A DNA stretch of 64,000 nt from an uncultured Phascolarctobacterium sp. (GTDB lineage: Bacteria > Bacillota > Negativicutes > Acidaminococcales > Acidaminococcaceae). This document shows, one piece after another, positions 45,884 through 55,807 of this stretch. Numbering within the stretch: the stretch's first letter is position 1; each line of letters starts with the position of its first letter. The notes beneath the pieces were generated by a model, which saw nothing but the letters and a program-made list of their open reading frames with translations, had not been told where the DNA came from and made no database searches. The stretch covers positions 1 to 64,000 of the forward strand of contig UQZN01000003.1 of the NCBI GenBank assembly GCA_900545535.1. Direction: 5' to 3'. The position numbers were made by a program, and so were the translations under genes.

Positions 45884-48142
45884 CTAAACAACGCTGACCG
45901 GGTCAACGTCAAAAAAGACATTGCGGCATTCTTTAAATTCCGAGTTCCACAAGGCACGCTTGACCAGCTCCATCTGCGGACATTTTACAAGAATGTTCAT
46001 ACGGTACAGATCGCGCACTTTGGCGACGATCGCAGGGAACGGTCCCAGAACCAAAATCTCCTGTTCCGGCTGCTCCAGCTGCAGTGTCTGCAAAAAGTTG
46101 ACGATCCGCTGCGCCAGACTGCTGCCGCGTACCTCCTCTTTATCTAAAACTGTTATTTTTAACAGCTCGGTATAAGGAGGATAGCCCAGCTCCTGCCTGG
46201 TTGCCAGCTCGCCGGCAGCAAAAGCGTCATAATCCTGCGTCGCCGCCAGCTTGATCACCGGGTTAGCGGGGTCATAAGTCTGCAAGACCACATGCCCAGC
46301 CCTGTCACCGCGCCCGGCTCTGCCGGCAGCCTGCGTCAGCAGGGCAAAGGTTCGTTCCGAAGCTCGGAAATCGGGCAGGTTCAGCGTCGAATCCGCCGAA
46401 AGGATACCGACCAGCGTGACGTTTGGTATATCATGCCCTTTGGCCACCATCTGCGTGCCCAAAAGCACATTATATTCACCGCTGCTGAAGGATTTAAGAA
46501 TGTCCTCGTGCGCAAATTTTTTGACAGTCGAATCCTGATCCATGCGTAATATCCTGATCTCCGGCAGTTCGGCTATCTCGGCTTCCGCCTTCTGCGTACC
46601 CGTGCCGAAAAATCTGATCCGGCGGCTGTGGCAGTTCGGACATTCGTCCGGTATCGGCGCGGTATTACCGCAGTAGTGGCAGCGCATAGCTTCGCCGGCG
46701 CTATGATAAACCAGCGCCACGGCGCAATGCGGGCAGACGATGCTTTCACCGCAGTCACGGCACATCACAAAAGTCGAAAAACCGCGCCGATTTAGCAGCA
46801 CTATAGCCTGCTCTCCCTGTACTGCCGTTTGCAGCAGTGAGTCACTCAGCGCCGCCGACAGCACCGATTTATTGCCGCGCTGCAATTCCAGCCGCATATC
46901 GGCAATTTCGACCTGCGGCAGCCTACTGCCGTTAGCCCGCTGCAGCAAACGCAGATGTGTATATATGCCCTGCCGCGCTTTATAAAAGCTTTCCAGATCA
47001 GGCGTCGCACTGCCCAGCACCACCGGTACGCCGCTCAGCTGCGCCCGTTTCAGGGCTACTGTCCGCGCATGATAGTTGGGCCGCTCGTCCTGCTTATAAC
47101 TGCTTTCATGTTCTTCATCAATAATGATCAGCCCCAGATCGCTGAAAGGCGCAAAAACGGCTGAACGGACGCCAATCAGCAGCTTGGCGCTGTTGGTACG
47201 CATTTTATACCACACATCGGCACGTTCGTTCTGCGACAGCTTGCTGTGAGCAACTGCAACTTCATCGCCGAACCAGGCCTGAAAGCGTTTGACGATCTGC
47301 GCTGTCAGCGCGATCTCGGGCACCAGCAGCAGCACCTGCCTGCCAGTTTCCACAGCCTGCGCTGCCGCCCGCAGGTAGACTTCAGTCTTGCCGCTGCCGG
47401 TTATGCCCTGCAATAAAAAGGTTTCCTGACGCGGCTCTGTGATCGCGCTGCTGATCGCCTCGACAGCCTGCCGCTGCTCGTCTGTCAGCTGCAGGCTTTC
47501 TTTCAGCTCCGTTCTGTTGGCATAGCTGTTACGCAAAACACGTTCTTCGCTGCGTTCACTCCAGCCTTTTTCGCACAGTGTCCGCAGCGTCGCCGCACTC
47601 ACCTGCACTGCCGCCAGCTCCTCACTGCTCAAAGGGCGTCCGGCTTCTGCCAGCACTTCCAGGGCGTGCATCTGTGCCCGCAGCCGTTTGTTATATGCTG
47701 CCAGCGCCTCACGTCCTGCCGCAGTCACAGCAAAACAGCTGCGGGTCTTGATCTTCATTTTATTTTCGTAATCATAAGCTATCAGCTTACCTTCATCGTT
47801 ATAGACGGCCTGCCGTTTGATACTGGTTTTTCCGGGAATAAACAGCCGCATCGCCTCTGCCGGCGAGCACAGATAATATTCTGACAGCCAGTTGGCTGTT
47901 GCCAGCATTTCCGTATCGAACCAGGGACGCGTATCCAGCGTCGCCAAAATTTCTTTACAGTCGTATTCGGCCGGGGCAGCCGCTGCCAGCGAGGTCACAA
48001 AGCCCTCTACCGTCTGATGCCCAAAGGGTACCACAACGCGCCAGCCCACATCGACGTGGCCCAGCTGCGGCGGTAAGCTGTAGGTAAATTGTTTAAACAG
48101 GTTTTTTACAGGCAGGTTGATTGCCACATTCACATATTTCAT
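45884..48142 (-). CDS. priA: Primosomal replication factor N' (PriA helicase)
   Basis: Restarts collapsed replication forks by loading the replicative helicase. 752 residues. N-terminal 3'-DNA-binding domain (about 1-110), helicase with LLQGITGSGKTEVYLRA (Walker A) and IIIDEEHESSYKQDE (Walker B), a zinc region with four CxxC pairs (CRDC, CPHC, CHYC, CPNC), and motif VI QAAGRAGRGDRAG. Standard position between coaBC and def, though metK stands in between here. Confidence 0.97.
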   Translation of the reverse strand: MKYVNVAINLPVKNLFKQFTYSLPPQLGHVDVGWRVVVPFGHQTVEGFVTSLAAAAPAEYDCKEILATLDTRPWFDTEMLATANWLSEYYLCSPAEAMRLFIPGKTSIKRQAVYNDEGKLIAYDYENKMKIKTRSCFAVTAAGREALAAYNKRLRAQMHALEVLAEAGRPLSSEELAAVQVSAATLRTLCEKGWSERSEERVLRNSYANRTELKESLQLTDEQRQAVEAISSAITEPRQETFLLQGITGSGKTEVYLRAAAQAVETGRQVLLLVPEIALTAQIVKRFQAWFGDEVAVAHSKLSQNERADVWYKMRTNSAKLLIGVRSAVFAPFSDLGLIIIDEEHESSYKQDERPNYHARTVALKRAQLSGVPVVLGSATPDLESFYKARQGIYTHLRLLQRANGSRLPQVEIADMRLELQRGNKSVLSAALSDSLLQTAVQGEQAIVLLNRRGFSTFVMCRDCGESIVCPHCAVALVYHSAGEAMRCHYCGNTAPIPDECPNCHSRRIRFFGTGTQKAEAEIAELPEIRILRMDQDSTVKKFAHEDILKSFSSGEYNVLLGTQMVAKGHDIPNVTLVGILSADSTLNLPDFRASERTFALLTQAAGRAGRGDRAGHVVLQTYDPANPVIKLAATQDYDAFAAGELATRQELGYPPYTELLKITVLDKEEVRGSSLAQRIVNFLQTLQLEQPEQEILVLGPFPAIVAKVRDLYRMNILVKCPQMELVKRALWNSEFKECRNVFFDVDPVSVV

Positions 48143-48247
48143 TTAATACTCCATTACTGCAAACTTTAACTTATTATATTTCTACTATTTTCATGAAAAT
48201 TCCTTTATTTTTCCACCAGCCAGCAGTTTAAATACTAAGATAAAGAA

Positions 48248-48275
48248 AATCACAGCTCCCGCAGGAGCTGTGATT
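48248..48275 (-). terminator. Terminator of metK
   Basis: AATCACAGCTCC pairs with GGAGCTGTGATT around a short loop, tail TTTTCTTTATC on the minus strand, 17 bases after the metK stop. Confidence 0.85.
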
Positions 48276-48291
48276 GTATACAAGTTTTAAA

Positions 48292-49470
48292 TTATAAGCC
48301 TGCCTGTTCTTTCAGGGAAGCGGCTTTATCAGTACGCTCCCACGGCAGATCGATGTCAGTGCGGCCCATGTGACCGTAAGCAGCCGTTTGTTTATAGATC
48401 GGGCGGCGCAGGTCCAAAGCTTTGATGATCGCAGCCGGGCTCAGCGAGAAGTTTTTGCTTACCAGCTCGGCGATCTTATCCTCGGCGATCTTGCCGGTAC
48501 CAAAGGTATCGACTAAAACTGATACCGGCTGTGCTACGCCGATAGCGTAAGCCAGCTGGATCTCGCATTTATCAGCCAGACCTGCGGCAACGATGTTTTT
48601 AGCAACATAGCGTGCGGCATAAGCAGCGCTGCGGTCTACCTTTGTAGGGTCTTTGCCCGAGAAAGCACCGCCGCCGTGACGGGCCATGCCGCCGTAGGTA
48701 TCGACAATGATCTTGCGTCCAGTCAGGCCGGAGTCACCCTGCGGACCGCCGATAACGAAACGGCCGGTAGGATTGATATAGTATTTGGTATCAGCGTCCA
48801 GCATCTCTGCCGGCACGATCGGTTTGATAACATGCTCCATAATATCGGCACGGATCTGCTCCATCGGGATCTCCGGAGCGTGCTGGGAAGAAACGACGAT
48901 AGCGTCGATGCGTACGGGTTTGCCGTCGTCATATTCTACCGTGACCTGAGTTTTGCCGTCAGGACGCAGGTACGGCAGCGTACCGTTTTTACGCACCTCC
49001 GATAAACGGCGGGCCAGCTTGTGGGCCAGGCTGATCGGCAGCGGCATGTATTCTTCAGTCTCGTTAGTAGCGTAACCAAACATCATCCCCTGGTCGCCGG
49101 CGCCGACTTCGGTCTCCTCGGCCTTGCCTTCCTTGGCCTCCAGCGCTTTATCAACGCCTAAAGCAATATCGGCAGACTGTTCGTCGATAGAGATCAGCAC
49201 ACCGCAGGTATTGCCGTCAAAACCATATTTGGCACGGTCATAGCCAATATTGACCACAGTCTCACGGGCGATCTTGGGAATATCCACATAGCAGTTGGTA
49301 GATATCTCACCGACCACATGGATCTGACCCGTTGCTACCAAAGTCTCGCATGCTACACGTCCCATCGGGTCCTGTTCTAAGATAGCGTCTAAAACCGCAT
49401 CAGAAATCTGATCGGCGATCTTATCCGGATGTCCTTCTGTTACAGACTCAGAAGTAAATAATTTTCTCAT
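48292..49470 (-). CDS. metK: S-adenosylmethionine synthetase
   Basis: Makes SAM from Met and ATP. 392 residues. [20 protein letters not shown] at the N-terminus, [16 protein letters not shown] (about 122-137) and [19 protein letters not shown] (about 266-284) are the ATP/Met signatures. Controlled by a SAM-I riboswitch in its leader. It interrupts the coaBC-priA order usual in Firmicutes. Monocistronic between riboswitch terminator and its own terminator. Confidence 0.98.
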   Translation of the reverse strand: MRKLFTSESVTEGHPDKIADQISDAVLDAILEQDPMGRVACETLVATGQIHVVGEISTNCYVDIPKIARETVVNIGYDRAKYGFDGNTCGVLISIDEQSADIALGVDKALEAKEGKAEETEVGAGDQGMMFGYATNETEEYMPLPISLAHKLARRLSEVRKNGTLPYLRPDGKTQVTVEYDDGKPVRIDAIVVSSQHAPEIPMEQIRADIMEHVIKPIVPAEMLDADTKYYINPTGRFVIGGPQGDSGLTGRKIIVDTYGGMARHGGGAFSGKDPTKVDRSAAYAARYVAKNIVAAGLADKCEIQLAYAIGVAQPVSVLVDTFGTGKIAEDKIAELVSKNFSLSPAAIIKALDLRRPIYKQTAAYGHMGRTDIDLPWERTDKAASLKEQAGL

Positions 49471-49518
49471 AATTAGCCTCCTTTAAATAAAGTACACATC
49501 ATCAATCTGCCTGCTTAC

Positions 49519-49692
49519 TAAAAAAAGCGCTCTCATAATGAGAGCGCTGTGTATCATTGTTCAGCATTCTCATCTCACGAATTATCGCAGGACTTAGCAC
49601 CGTTTTGCAAGACTTTCCTCTTACAATGGTTGCTGCGGTTTCACAGGGCCATTCCCTCCACCAGCTCTTGATGAGTAGTATTCAGTTACAAT
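49519..49692 (-). promoter_or_regulatory. SAM-I riboswitch (S-box) with terminator
   Basis: On the minus strand the leader reads CTCATCAAGAGCTGGTGGAG, then GGAATGGCCCTGTGAAACC and GCAGCAACC: the conserved S-box core (P1/P2 junction, GGCCC, GAAACC, GCAACC). A variable stem and anti-antiterminator follow. The terminator AGCGCTCTCAT (49526-49536 with 49538-49548) with six T lies 50 bp before metK. Excess SAM would stop metK transcription. Confidence 0.92.
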
Positions 49693-49696
49693 GCTT

Positions 49697-49725
49697 ATTA
49701 TAGCGGAACGACTGCCAAATTGCAA
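49697..49725 (-). promoter_or_regulatory. metK promoter
   Basis: TTGCAA (49720-49725), 17 bp, TATAAT (49697-49702) on the minus strand; predicted start near 49690, exactly where the riboswitch begins. The 80 bp between here and coaBC hold nothing recognised. Confidence 0.8.
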
Positions 49726-49806
49726 CAGATTTTACAAAAATCTTTCAATTTTACATCCTGCGGCCTAGCGGCGCTTACTGCTACGCCCCCCGGCCTATAT
49801 CTGCAA

Positions 49807-51009
49807 TCATTTGCGTAAACGCAGGACAGTATTCAAAAGCTCTTCTGCAACTTCTGCTTTGGTCATTTTTTCCAGCTCGCGCACTTCGCCGTCCGGAAAC
49901 AGGAACTTAACGATATTGGTATCGGCGTTAAAGCCAGCCCCCTGCAAAGTGACATCATTGGCAACGATCATATCCAGATTTTTTTTGCAGATTTTTTCTT
50001 TGGCGTTAGCGACCAGATTTTGAGTTTCGGCGGCAAAGCCTACCAAAAACTGTTTTTCCTTACGCTCGCCCAAAGCTTTCAAAATATCAGGATTTTTATC
50101 CATAACGACAGTTAAGGCGTCGTCAGTTTTCTTTTTGATTTTCTGGTCGGCTACATCATGGGGACGGTAATCAGCTACGGCGGCAGCCTTGATCACGATA
50201 TCCACCCCGCCGTAAACTGCCAGGCAGGCGTCCATCATCTGCTGCGTAGTCTCGACCTGCACTGTTTTGACATTGGCAGGCGGCGTCAGCACCGACGGCC
50301 CTGAAACCAAAGTCACCTCAGCGCCGCGTTCAGCAGCAGCCTGCGCGATCGCATAACCCATCTTGCCGCTGGAACGGTTGCCGACATAGCGGACCGGATC
50401 GATCGGCTCACGGGTACCGGCAGCAGTTACCAGAACACGCAGACCTTTCATATCGCCGCAGCTTCTGGCAAAGAAGGCTTTGATAAATTCCACGATCTCA
50501 GCCGGTTCAGGCAAACGTCCCGCCCCGGAAGTACCGCAGGCCAAAAAGCCTGTTGCCGGCGTCATCACAGTTACGCCATGCGCTTGCAGGCTGGCAATAT
50601 TTTCCTGTGTCACCGCATTTTCATACATACCGGTATTCATCGCCGGGCAGACGATGATCGGTGCCTGCGCTGCCAGCAAAGTCGTAGAAAGCAGATCGTC
50701 AGCCAGGCCATGCGCCATTTTCGCCAGAATATTGGCAGTAGCCGGAGCCACTACAAAAACATCGGCCCAATTGGCAAGAGCGATATGCTCGACATTGAAT
50801 TCCTGATTGCTGTTCCACATAGACGTCGCAACAGCGTTGCCGCTGATTTCTTTAAAGGTCAGTGGTGTGACGAACTGCTGGGCATGCTCGGTCATAACGA
50901 CACGCACCTCGGCCCCCTGCTTGCGCAGACGGCTGACCAGATCGACAGCTTTATAAACGGCGATACCGCCGGTAACGCCTAAAACAATTTTCTTTCCTTT
51001 TAGTAACAA
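49807..51009 (-). CDS. coaBC: Bifunctional CoaBC (PPC synthetase/decarboxylase)
   Basis: Two successive CoA steps: 4'-phosphopantothenoylcysteine synthesis and decarboxylation. 400 residues. The N-terminal CoaC flavoprotein has VTGGIAVYKAVDL, VEHIALANWADVFVVAPAT (catalytic His, near 73) and ACGTSGAGRLPEP (substrate loop, Cys near 158). The C-terminal CoaB has VTAAGTREPIDPVRYVGNRS (about 194-213). Follows rpoZ by 19 bp. Confidence 0.97.
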   Translation of the reverse strand: MLLKGKKIVLGVTGGIAVYKAVDLVSRLRKQGAEVRVVMTEHAQQFVTPLTFKEISGNAVATSMWNSNQEFNVEHIALANWADVFVVAPATANILAKMAHGLADDLLSTTLLAAQAPIIVCPAMNTGMYENAVTQENIASLQAHGVTVMTPATGFLACGTSGAGRLPEPAEIVEFIKAFFARSCGDMKGLRVLVTAAGTREPIDPVRYVGNRSSGKMGYAIAQAAAERGAEVTLVSGPSVLTPPANVKTVQVETTQQMMDACLAVYGGVDIVIKAAAVADYRPHDVADQKIKKKTDDALTVVMDKNPDILKALGERKEKQFLVGFAAETQNLVANAKEKICKKNLDMIVANDVTLQGAGFNADTNIVKFLFPDGEVRELEKMTKAEVAEELLNTVLRLRK

Positions 51010-51028
51010 GGCACTAAGCCCCCTTATC

Positions 51029-51220
51029 TCAGCGTACTTTACGCTCGTAAGTAATAACGTCGTCAGCGATCTCGCGCAAAGCAGTGCTCACTTCTTTCTG
51101 AGGCATATTCTGATTGCCGACAGTCAGTTCGCGGGCACGTTTGGCGGCTAAAATCACCAGGGTGTATTTACTGTCAACTTTCTCAGCTAAATAATCGATA
51201 GAAGGGTCAACCATACTCAT
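51029..51220 (-). CDS. rpoZ: RNA polymerase omega subunit
   Basis: 63 residues, small for the family but as in many Firmicutes. [20 protein letters not shown] (about 11-30) is the omega signature, with [13 protein letters not shown] near the end. It assists assembly of the beta' subunit. It overlaps the gmk stop by 4 bp and follows AAGGAGAG. An internal ATG at residue 3 is also possible. Confidence 0.93.
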   Translation of the reverse strand: MSMVDPSIDYLAEKVDSKYTLVILAAKRARELTVGNQNMPQKEVSTALREIADDVITYERKVR

Positions 51221-51846
51221 ATTTCTCTCTCCTTATGTGCCGCATGGCAAATTTCATTGATAATAAAATAGGTTCTGGCAGCACGGTAACGCTCTGCTTC
51301 CATGATCGTCAAAACTTTATTAGTAGCTTTCTGCGCCACATCGTTGACGACGATATAATCATATTCGTTGGCATAAGCCAGCTCGCCTGTTGCCGAAGCC
51401 AGCCGGCGCTTGATCACGTCTTCGCTGTCCGTACCGCGTTTATAGATACGCGAACACAGCTCGTCCAGTGACGGCGGTACGATAAACACAAACACTCCGT
51501 CAGGGAAGCGTTTTTTGATCTGCATCGCGCCCTGGATGTCTATCTCCAAAATGACATCCTTGCCCTGATTGAGCAGCTCCATCACATAAGAACGGGGCGT
51601 GCCGTAATAATTGCCGTAAACCTCGGCGTATTCCAGCAGTTCTCCCTCTGCGATCATATCCTTTACTTCTTCCACAGATTTAAAAAAGTAATTGACGCCG
51701 TCCACCTCTCCGGTACGCGCCTGCCTGGTAGTAACCGAAACGGAATAAGCCAAGTCGGGAAGCTTTTCCCTAAGCATCTGACAAATCGTTCCCTTGCCGG
51801 CGCCTGACGGCCCGGACAAAACTAATAATAACCCCTGCGGCTTCAC
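51217..51846 (-). CDS. gmk: Guanylate kinase
   Basis: Phosphorylates GMP to GDP. 209 residues. [20 protein letters not shown] is the P-loop (about 5-24), [20 protein letters not shown] the GMP-binding region, and [11 protein letters not shown] and [17 protein letters not shown] follow. It sits between remA and rpoZ in the conserved order. Confidence 0.98.
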   Translation of the reverse strand: MKPQGLLLVLSGPSGAGKGTICQMLREKLPDLAYSVSVTTRQARTGEVDGVNYFFKSVEEVKDMIAEGELLEYAEVYGNYYGTPRSYVMELLNQGKDVILEIDIQGAMQIKKRFPDGVFVFIVPPSLDELCSRIYKRGTDSEDVIKRRLASATGELAYANEYDYIVVNDVAQKATNKVLTIMEAERYRAARTYFIINEICHAAHKEREI

Positions 51847-51869
51847 GATCAGCCCACCTTCCGTTTTAT

Positions 51870-52130
51870 TTATTCTTCGTCTTCGTCGTCAGTCTGCACT
51901 AAACGGTTGGCGACTGTTTCCGGCTGTACAGCCGATAAAATGATATGACCGCTGTCAGTCACGATAACGGCTCTGGTCCTGCGGCCGTAGGTAGCATCGA
52001 TCAGCATGCCTCTGTCGCGCGCTTCCTGAATGATCCTTTTGATGGGAGCAGACTCAGGACTGATGATAGAAATGATCCTGTTGGCAGCTACGATATTGCC
52101 AAACCCGATATTGATCAATTTGATATCCAT
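51870..52130 (-). CDS. remA: RemA/DUF370-family regulator
   Basis: 86 residues. [20 protein letters not shown] at the start and [20 protein letters not shown] (about 32-51) and [20 protein letters not shown] are strongly conserved in the family. In Bacillus RemA is a DNA-binding activator of biofilm-matrix genes; its targets here are unknown. The acidic tail (DDEDEE) is ordinary. Between yicC and gmk as usual. Confidence 0.92.
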   Translation of the reverse strand: MDIKLINIGFGNIVAANRIISIISPESAPIKRIIQEARDRGMLIDATYGRRTRAVIVTDSGHIILSAVQPETVANRLVQTDDEDEE

Positions 52131-52148
52131 ACTTTCACCCTTTCCCGA

Positions 52149-53048
52149 TTACTCGATATTCTGGATCTGTTCTCTGATTTTTTCTATCTCAGCTTTGATC
52201 TCCACAACGACCTGCGCCAAAGTATAATCGTTGGCTTTGGAAGCGATGGTATTTGCCTCACGGTTGAATTCCTGAATAAGGAAGTCGAGCTTGCGTCCTA
52301 CAGGCTGGTCGGAATCAATGATCAGCTTGAACTGCTTGATATGGCTTTTCAGTCTCACGATCTCCTCAGTAATGCTGGTACGGTCGGCAAAAATAGCGAC
52401 CTCCTGCAGCAGCCGTTCCGGCTCGATGACCTGATTATGCTTCTCCAGAAGCTCGTTGATCCTGTCACTCAGGCGGGCCTGATATTCTTCGACTACCTGC
52501 GGTGAACGTGCTTCGACCACAGCCAGCTTTTCAGCGATCAGATCGGCGCGTTTGATAAAATCGCCGTAGATATTGCTGCCTTCATCCTCGCGCATAGCGA
52601 CCAGATTACTGATAGCCTGCTGCAAAGCCTGCTCCAGCTTCGGCCACACGCTTTCCACATCAAAAAAGCCTTCCTGAGCGTTGATCACATCCGGGCAGCG
52701 CGACAAATATAAAATCTCCGATTGCTCGTTGAGCTTACAGTCTTCGCAGCCTATAGCGGAACCAACGTCGCGCAAAGCATTATGATATGCCAGCGCCAAA
52801 GCTTTATCTACCTTAATAGAAACATTTTCTGTATTGGTATAGGAAGCATTGATAAAAACATCGATACGCCCGCGGTTAACAGATTTAAGGATCGTTTTCC
52901 TGATCCTGTCCTCTACCGGATTCAAAAAGCGCGGTAAGCGGATAGCCACTTCGTTATAACGGTGATTGACCGTTTTCATTTCAATCGTTACTGAAAACTG
53001 CTCGTCTTCATATTCACCGCGGCCAAAGCCAGTCATACTTTTCAACAA
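52149..53048 (-). CDS. yicC: YicC/YloC-family endoribonuclease
   Basis: 299 residues. MLKSMTGFGRGEYEDEQFSV is the family N-terminus and the DUF1732 C-terminal part has EEIVRLKSHIKQF and DFLIQEFNREANTIASKAND. Members in E. coli and Bacillus are endoribonucleases with hexameric assembly. It heads the yicC-remA-gmk-rpoZ-coaBC group. A 30-bp gap separates it from the secreted protein upstream. Confidence 0.94.
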   Translation of the reverse strand: MLKSMTGFGRGEYEDEQFSVTIEMKTVNHRYNEVAIRLPRFLNPVEDRIRKTILKSVNRGRIDVFINASYTNTENVSIKVDKALALAYHNALRDVGSAIGCEDCKLNEQSEILYLSRCPDVINAQEGFFDVESVWPKLEQALQQAISNLVAMREDEGSNIYGDFIKRADLIAEKLAVVEARSPQVVEEYQARLSDRINELLEKHNQVIEPERLLQEVAIFADRTSITEEIVRLKSHIKQFKLIIDSDQPVGRKLDFLIQEFNREANTIASKANDYTLAQVVVEIKAEIEKIREQIQNIE

Positions 53049-53078
53049 GCTAAAACCTCCTAAATTTTATGATCGATT

Positions 53079-53855
53079 TTATTTTAATAACGCAGGATCA
53101 ACGGCAAATTCGCGTCCGCCGCAGTAAGCGTCTTTAATAACCAGCAAATAAGGTTTATTAGCATCAAATTCAGCCTGATCGAAATAAAAATTATACTGCA
53201 GCTGGCAGATTTTTTGTTTTACCTCCACCGGCTCAGCTTTGGCATCAGCAGACGCCTTTTGCTCCAGCTCGATGTCAGCAGGCTTGATTTTATTCCGCTT
53301 CAAAGCTTCCAGCTGTTTCTGCAGTGCTGCTGCTTTTTCCTGGATCGTTTCCATCCGGTCCAGCTTCTTTTGGACCTCTGCATCGACAACTGGCCTATTA
53401 ACAGTTTTTTCAAGATATTTGCCGTCCAGATATTCACTGTAGTAAGGTGTGACAAAAGTACCATTCTGCACCAGCTGTACTTCCAGATCCTTTTCGCTCA
53501 GCATGATCGGCGCATTGATCAACGCACGGATAACGAGCACTCCATCATAACGCGTTACCAGCTCTTTAGCAGCTTCCACACTGACATCGGCAGCATCCTG
53601 CGCCTTTCCGGCCGTGTCCAGGGCTGTCAGAAGATAAGGCGTATAAACTACGATCTTCTCCTCATCACGATAAGGATTAGTTTCAAAGCTTTCAGCAATC
53701 ACCCAGGGCTGCAGCATCGCCGCATCATTTTTTTCACCCTGATAGCTTTTACCATAAGCAATAGCCGCTGCTAAATTCTGGTCACTGGCTGGAAGCGCCG
53801 CTTCTGCCTGCAGACAAACAACAAACAGGCACAGCGCTAAAAGCAGATTTTTCAT
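53079..53855 (-). CDS. Exported protein of unknown function
   Basis: 258 residues. A signal peptide (about 1-19, MKNLLLALCLFVVCLQAEAA) and no further membrane helix suggest a periplasmic or surface location. The middle part (about 155-200) is a probable coiled-coil (VQKKLDRMETIQEKAAALQK). The C-terminal part has two Cys (CQLQYNFYFDQAEF, DAYCGGREF) that could form a disulfide. I do not recognise the family. It has its own promoter and lies upstream of yicC, co-oriented. Confidence 0.7.
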   Translation of the reverse strand: MKNLLLALCLFVVCLQAEAALPASDQNLAAAIAYGKSYQGEKNDAAMLQPWVIAESFETNPYRDEEKIVVYTPYLLTALDTAGKAQDAADVSVEAAKELVTRYDGVLVIRALINAPIMLSEKDLEVQLVQNGTFVTPYYSEYLDGKYLEKTVNRPVVDAEVQKKLDRMETIQEKAAALQKQLEALKRNKIKPADIELEQKASADAKAEPVEVKQKICQLQYNFYFDQAEFDANKPYLLVIKDAYCGGREFAVDPALLK

Positions 53856-53896
53856 AATCGTATCCCCTTCCGATTATTTGCTAATCGCAAAATCTG

Positions 53897-53949
53897 TTGT
53901 ATACTTATTCTTGAACTATTATTATATCTTATTCTGCTTGCCCGTGCAA
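53897..53949. promoter_or_regulatory. Overlapping divergent promoters
   Basis: Minus strand, for the exported protein: TTGCAC (53944-53949), 17 bp, TATAAT (53921-53926). Plus strand, for rqcH: TTGTAT (53897-53902), 17 bp, TATTAT (53920-53925). The -10 boxes coincide, so the two promoters should compete. Confidence 0.6.
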
Positions 53950-53989
53950 ATCAAAATCATTAAAAAACGAAGTAAGAAGGAGCAAATCA

Positions 53990-55729
53990 ATGAATTTAGA
54001 AGGTTTGACCTTACATATTTTAACAAATAAACTACAAACCGAGCTTTTAGGCGGAAAAATCTACAAGGTTTTTATGCCCTCGCATGAATCGCTGCTGCTT
54101 TTAGTCAAACGCGAACGCGATACGGCAGCCCTGCTTGCCGATTTCAGCGGCGGTTCACCGATGCTGTATCTGCCGGATAATCTGCCGGAGCGGCCCGAAA
54201 GTCCGCCGGCGTTTTGTATGCTGCTGCGCAAGCATCTGGAAGAAGGCCGCATCACCAGGATCGAGCAAAGCGGTCTGGACCGTATCATCACCATAGATAT
54301 CGATATGATCGGTACCGCCAGACAAATAGTCACCAAGCAGCTGATTTTTGAGCTGACCGGCAAAAACAGTAATATCATTTTTGCCGAAAACGGCCTGATC
54401 GCCGACAGCTTAAAGCATGTCAATAAAGCAATGAGCTCTTTCCGGCAGATCATGCCCAACCTGCCTTATCTTGCACCGCCGCAGCAGACCGGACTTTCTA
54501 TTTTAACGGCTCCTGCCAGCGCGATCATCGATGCTATGCGTAATTCTGACGCTAAAACCAGCCTTGCTGCTTTGATCGCCGTTACTACAGGCATCGGAAA
54601 AACAACTGCCGCCGAGCTTTTTGCCGCAGCAGGTATCGAAAGCAGCGCAGAGACTTTGAATGCCGACGAAGAAAAACGTTTGGCAGACGCTGTTACCTCG
54701 CTGCAGCAGACTGTCAGGCAGCAACCGGCAGCGCCGGTCTATGCTGTTATCAGCCGCACTAATCAGGTCAAAACTATTCTGCCCTTCGAGCCCCAGGTTT
54801 TGGAAACAGGCTGCAGCGCTAAACAATTTCTGGATATTAACAGCGCGCTTAATTATGCCGTCACCCTGACGCCAATCCAACTGCCAGAACAGGAAACACT
54901 GCAAAAATTAGTCGCCGCTGAAAGCCAGCGTCTGGAAAAGAAGCTGCCGGTCCTGGAAAAAGACCTGCTGACCGCCGATAAGGCCGAAACGCAGCGGATG
55001 ATCGCCGATACGATCATGGCTAATATTTATCAGCTCAGCAAAGGACAAAGCTCCTGCCAGCTGCTGAATATTTATGACGGCGAGCCGTTTGAGATCCAAT
55101 TATCGCCCCTGCTTTCGCCTACTGAAAATGCTCAGGCTTACTACAAGCGTTATAATAAATATAAACGGGCGCAAAGCGAAGTACAGAACCAGATCGAAAC
55201 GACCAGGGAAATGCTGAGTTATCTGGCTTCTATCGACGCCTCCCTGACTACAGCAACCACTAAAAACGAGATCGCCGAGATCAAGCAGGAGCTGATCACA
55301 GCCGGACTGCTGCAGCCTCAGGGCAAAAAGCATAAAGGCCAGCCTCCTAAATCTGAACCCCTGCTGGTAAAGCTTTCTGACGAAACGACCCTATATATCG
55401 GTAAAAACAATAAACAAAACGACTATGTGACCTTTTCTCTGGCCCGTGGTAAGGACCTGTGGTTCCATACAAAAAATATTCCCGGCTCACATGTTATTCT
55501 AAAAACTACGCTGCCCCAGGCAGCGGCAAGCGATATTGACGCCGCCGCTATGCTGGCCGCTTATTTCAGCAAAAGCCGCAGCGGCAGTAAGGTCCCTGTC
55601 GACTGTACCGAACGCCGCTTCGTCAAGAAACCAAACGGCGCCAAGCCAGGCTTTGTGATCTATACCGATCAAACGACCTATTATGCTACGCCGGACGAAA
55701 CCGTAATTCAAAAACTTTTACAAAAATAA
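53990..55729 (+). CDS. rqcH: RqcH (Rqc2/NEMF homologue, NFACT protein)
   Basis: Binds stalled 50S-peptidyl-tRNA complexes and adds C-terminal Ala tails for degradation. It was formerly called fibronectin-binding protein FbpA. 579 residues. NFACT-N (about 1-210; MNLEGLTLHILTNKLQTELL), HhH and coiled-coil middle (about 340-430), and the NFACT-R domain with ARGKDLWFHTKNIPGSHVIL (about 485-504). RBS GAAGGAG. It stands alone on the plus strand. Its usual partner RqcP is not visible in the window. Confidence 0.94.
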   Translation: MNLEGLTLHILTNKLQTELLGGKIYKVFMPSHESLLLLVKRERDTAALLADFSGGSPMLYLPDNLPERPESPPAFCMLLRKHLEEGRITRIEQSGLDRIITIDIDMIGTARQIVTKQLIFELTGKNSNIIFAENGLIADSLKHVNKAMSSFRQIMPNLPYLAPPQQTGLSILTAPASAIIDAMRNSDAKTSLAALIAVTTGIGKTTAAELFAAAGIESSAETLNADEEKRLADAVTSLQQTVRQQPAAPVYAVISRTNQVKTILPFEPQVLETGCSAKQFLDINSALNYAVTLTPIQLPEQETLQKLVAAESQRLEKKLPVLEKDLLTADKAETQRMIADTIMANIYQLSKGQSSCQLLNIYDGEPFEIQLSPLLSPTENAQAYYKRYNKYKRAQSEVQNQIETTREMLSYLASIDASLTTATTKNEIAEIKQELITAGLLQPQGKKHKGQPPKSEPLLVKLSDETTLYIGKNNKQNDYVTFSLARGKDLWFHTKNIPGSHVILKTTLPQAAASDIDAAAMLAAYFSKSRSGSKVPVDCTERRFVKKPNGAKPGFVIYTDQTTYYATPDETVIQKLLQK

Positions 55730-55733
55730 CAAA

Positions 55734-55785
55734 AACGCCTGACTTCTGCTGCAATCGCTTGTTTCAGCTTTTAACGTCAGGCGTT
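55734..55785. terminator. Bidirectional terminator between rqcH and the ElyC-like gene
   Basis: AACGCCTGAC (55734-55743) pairs with GTCAGGCGTT (55776-55785). Tails CTTTATTTT on plus and TTTTTGTT on minus. The genes converge on it. Confidence 0.8.
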
Positions 55786-55807
55786 CTTTATTTTAACATT
55801 CATTATT

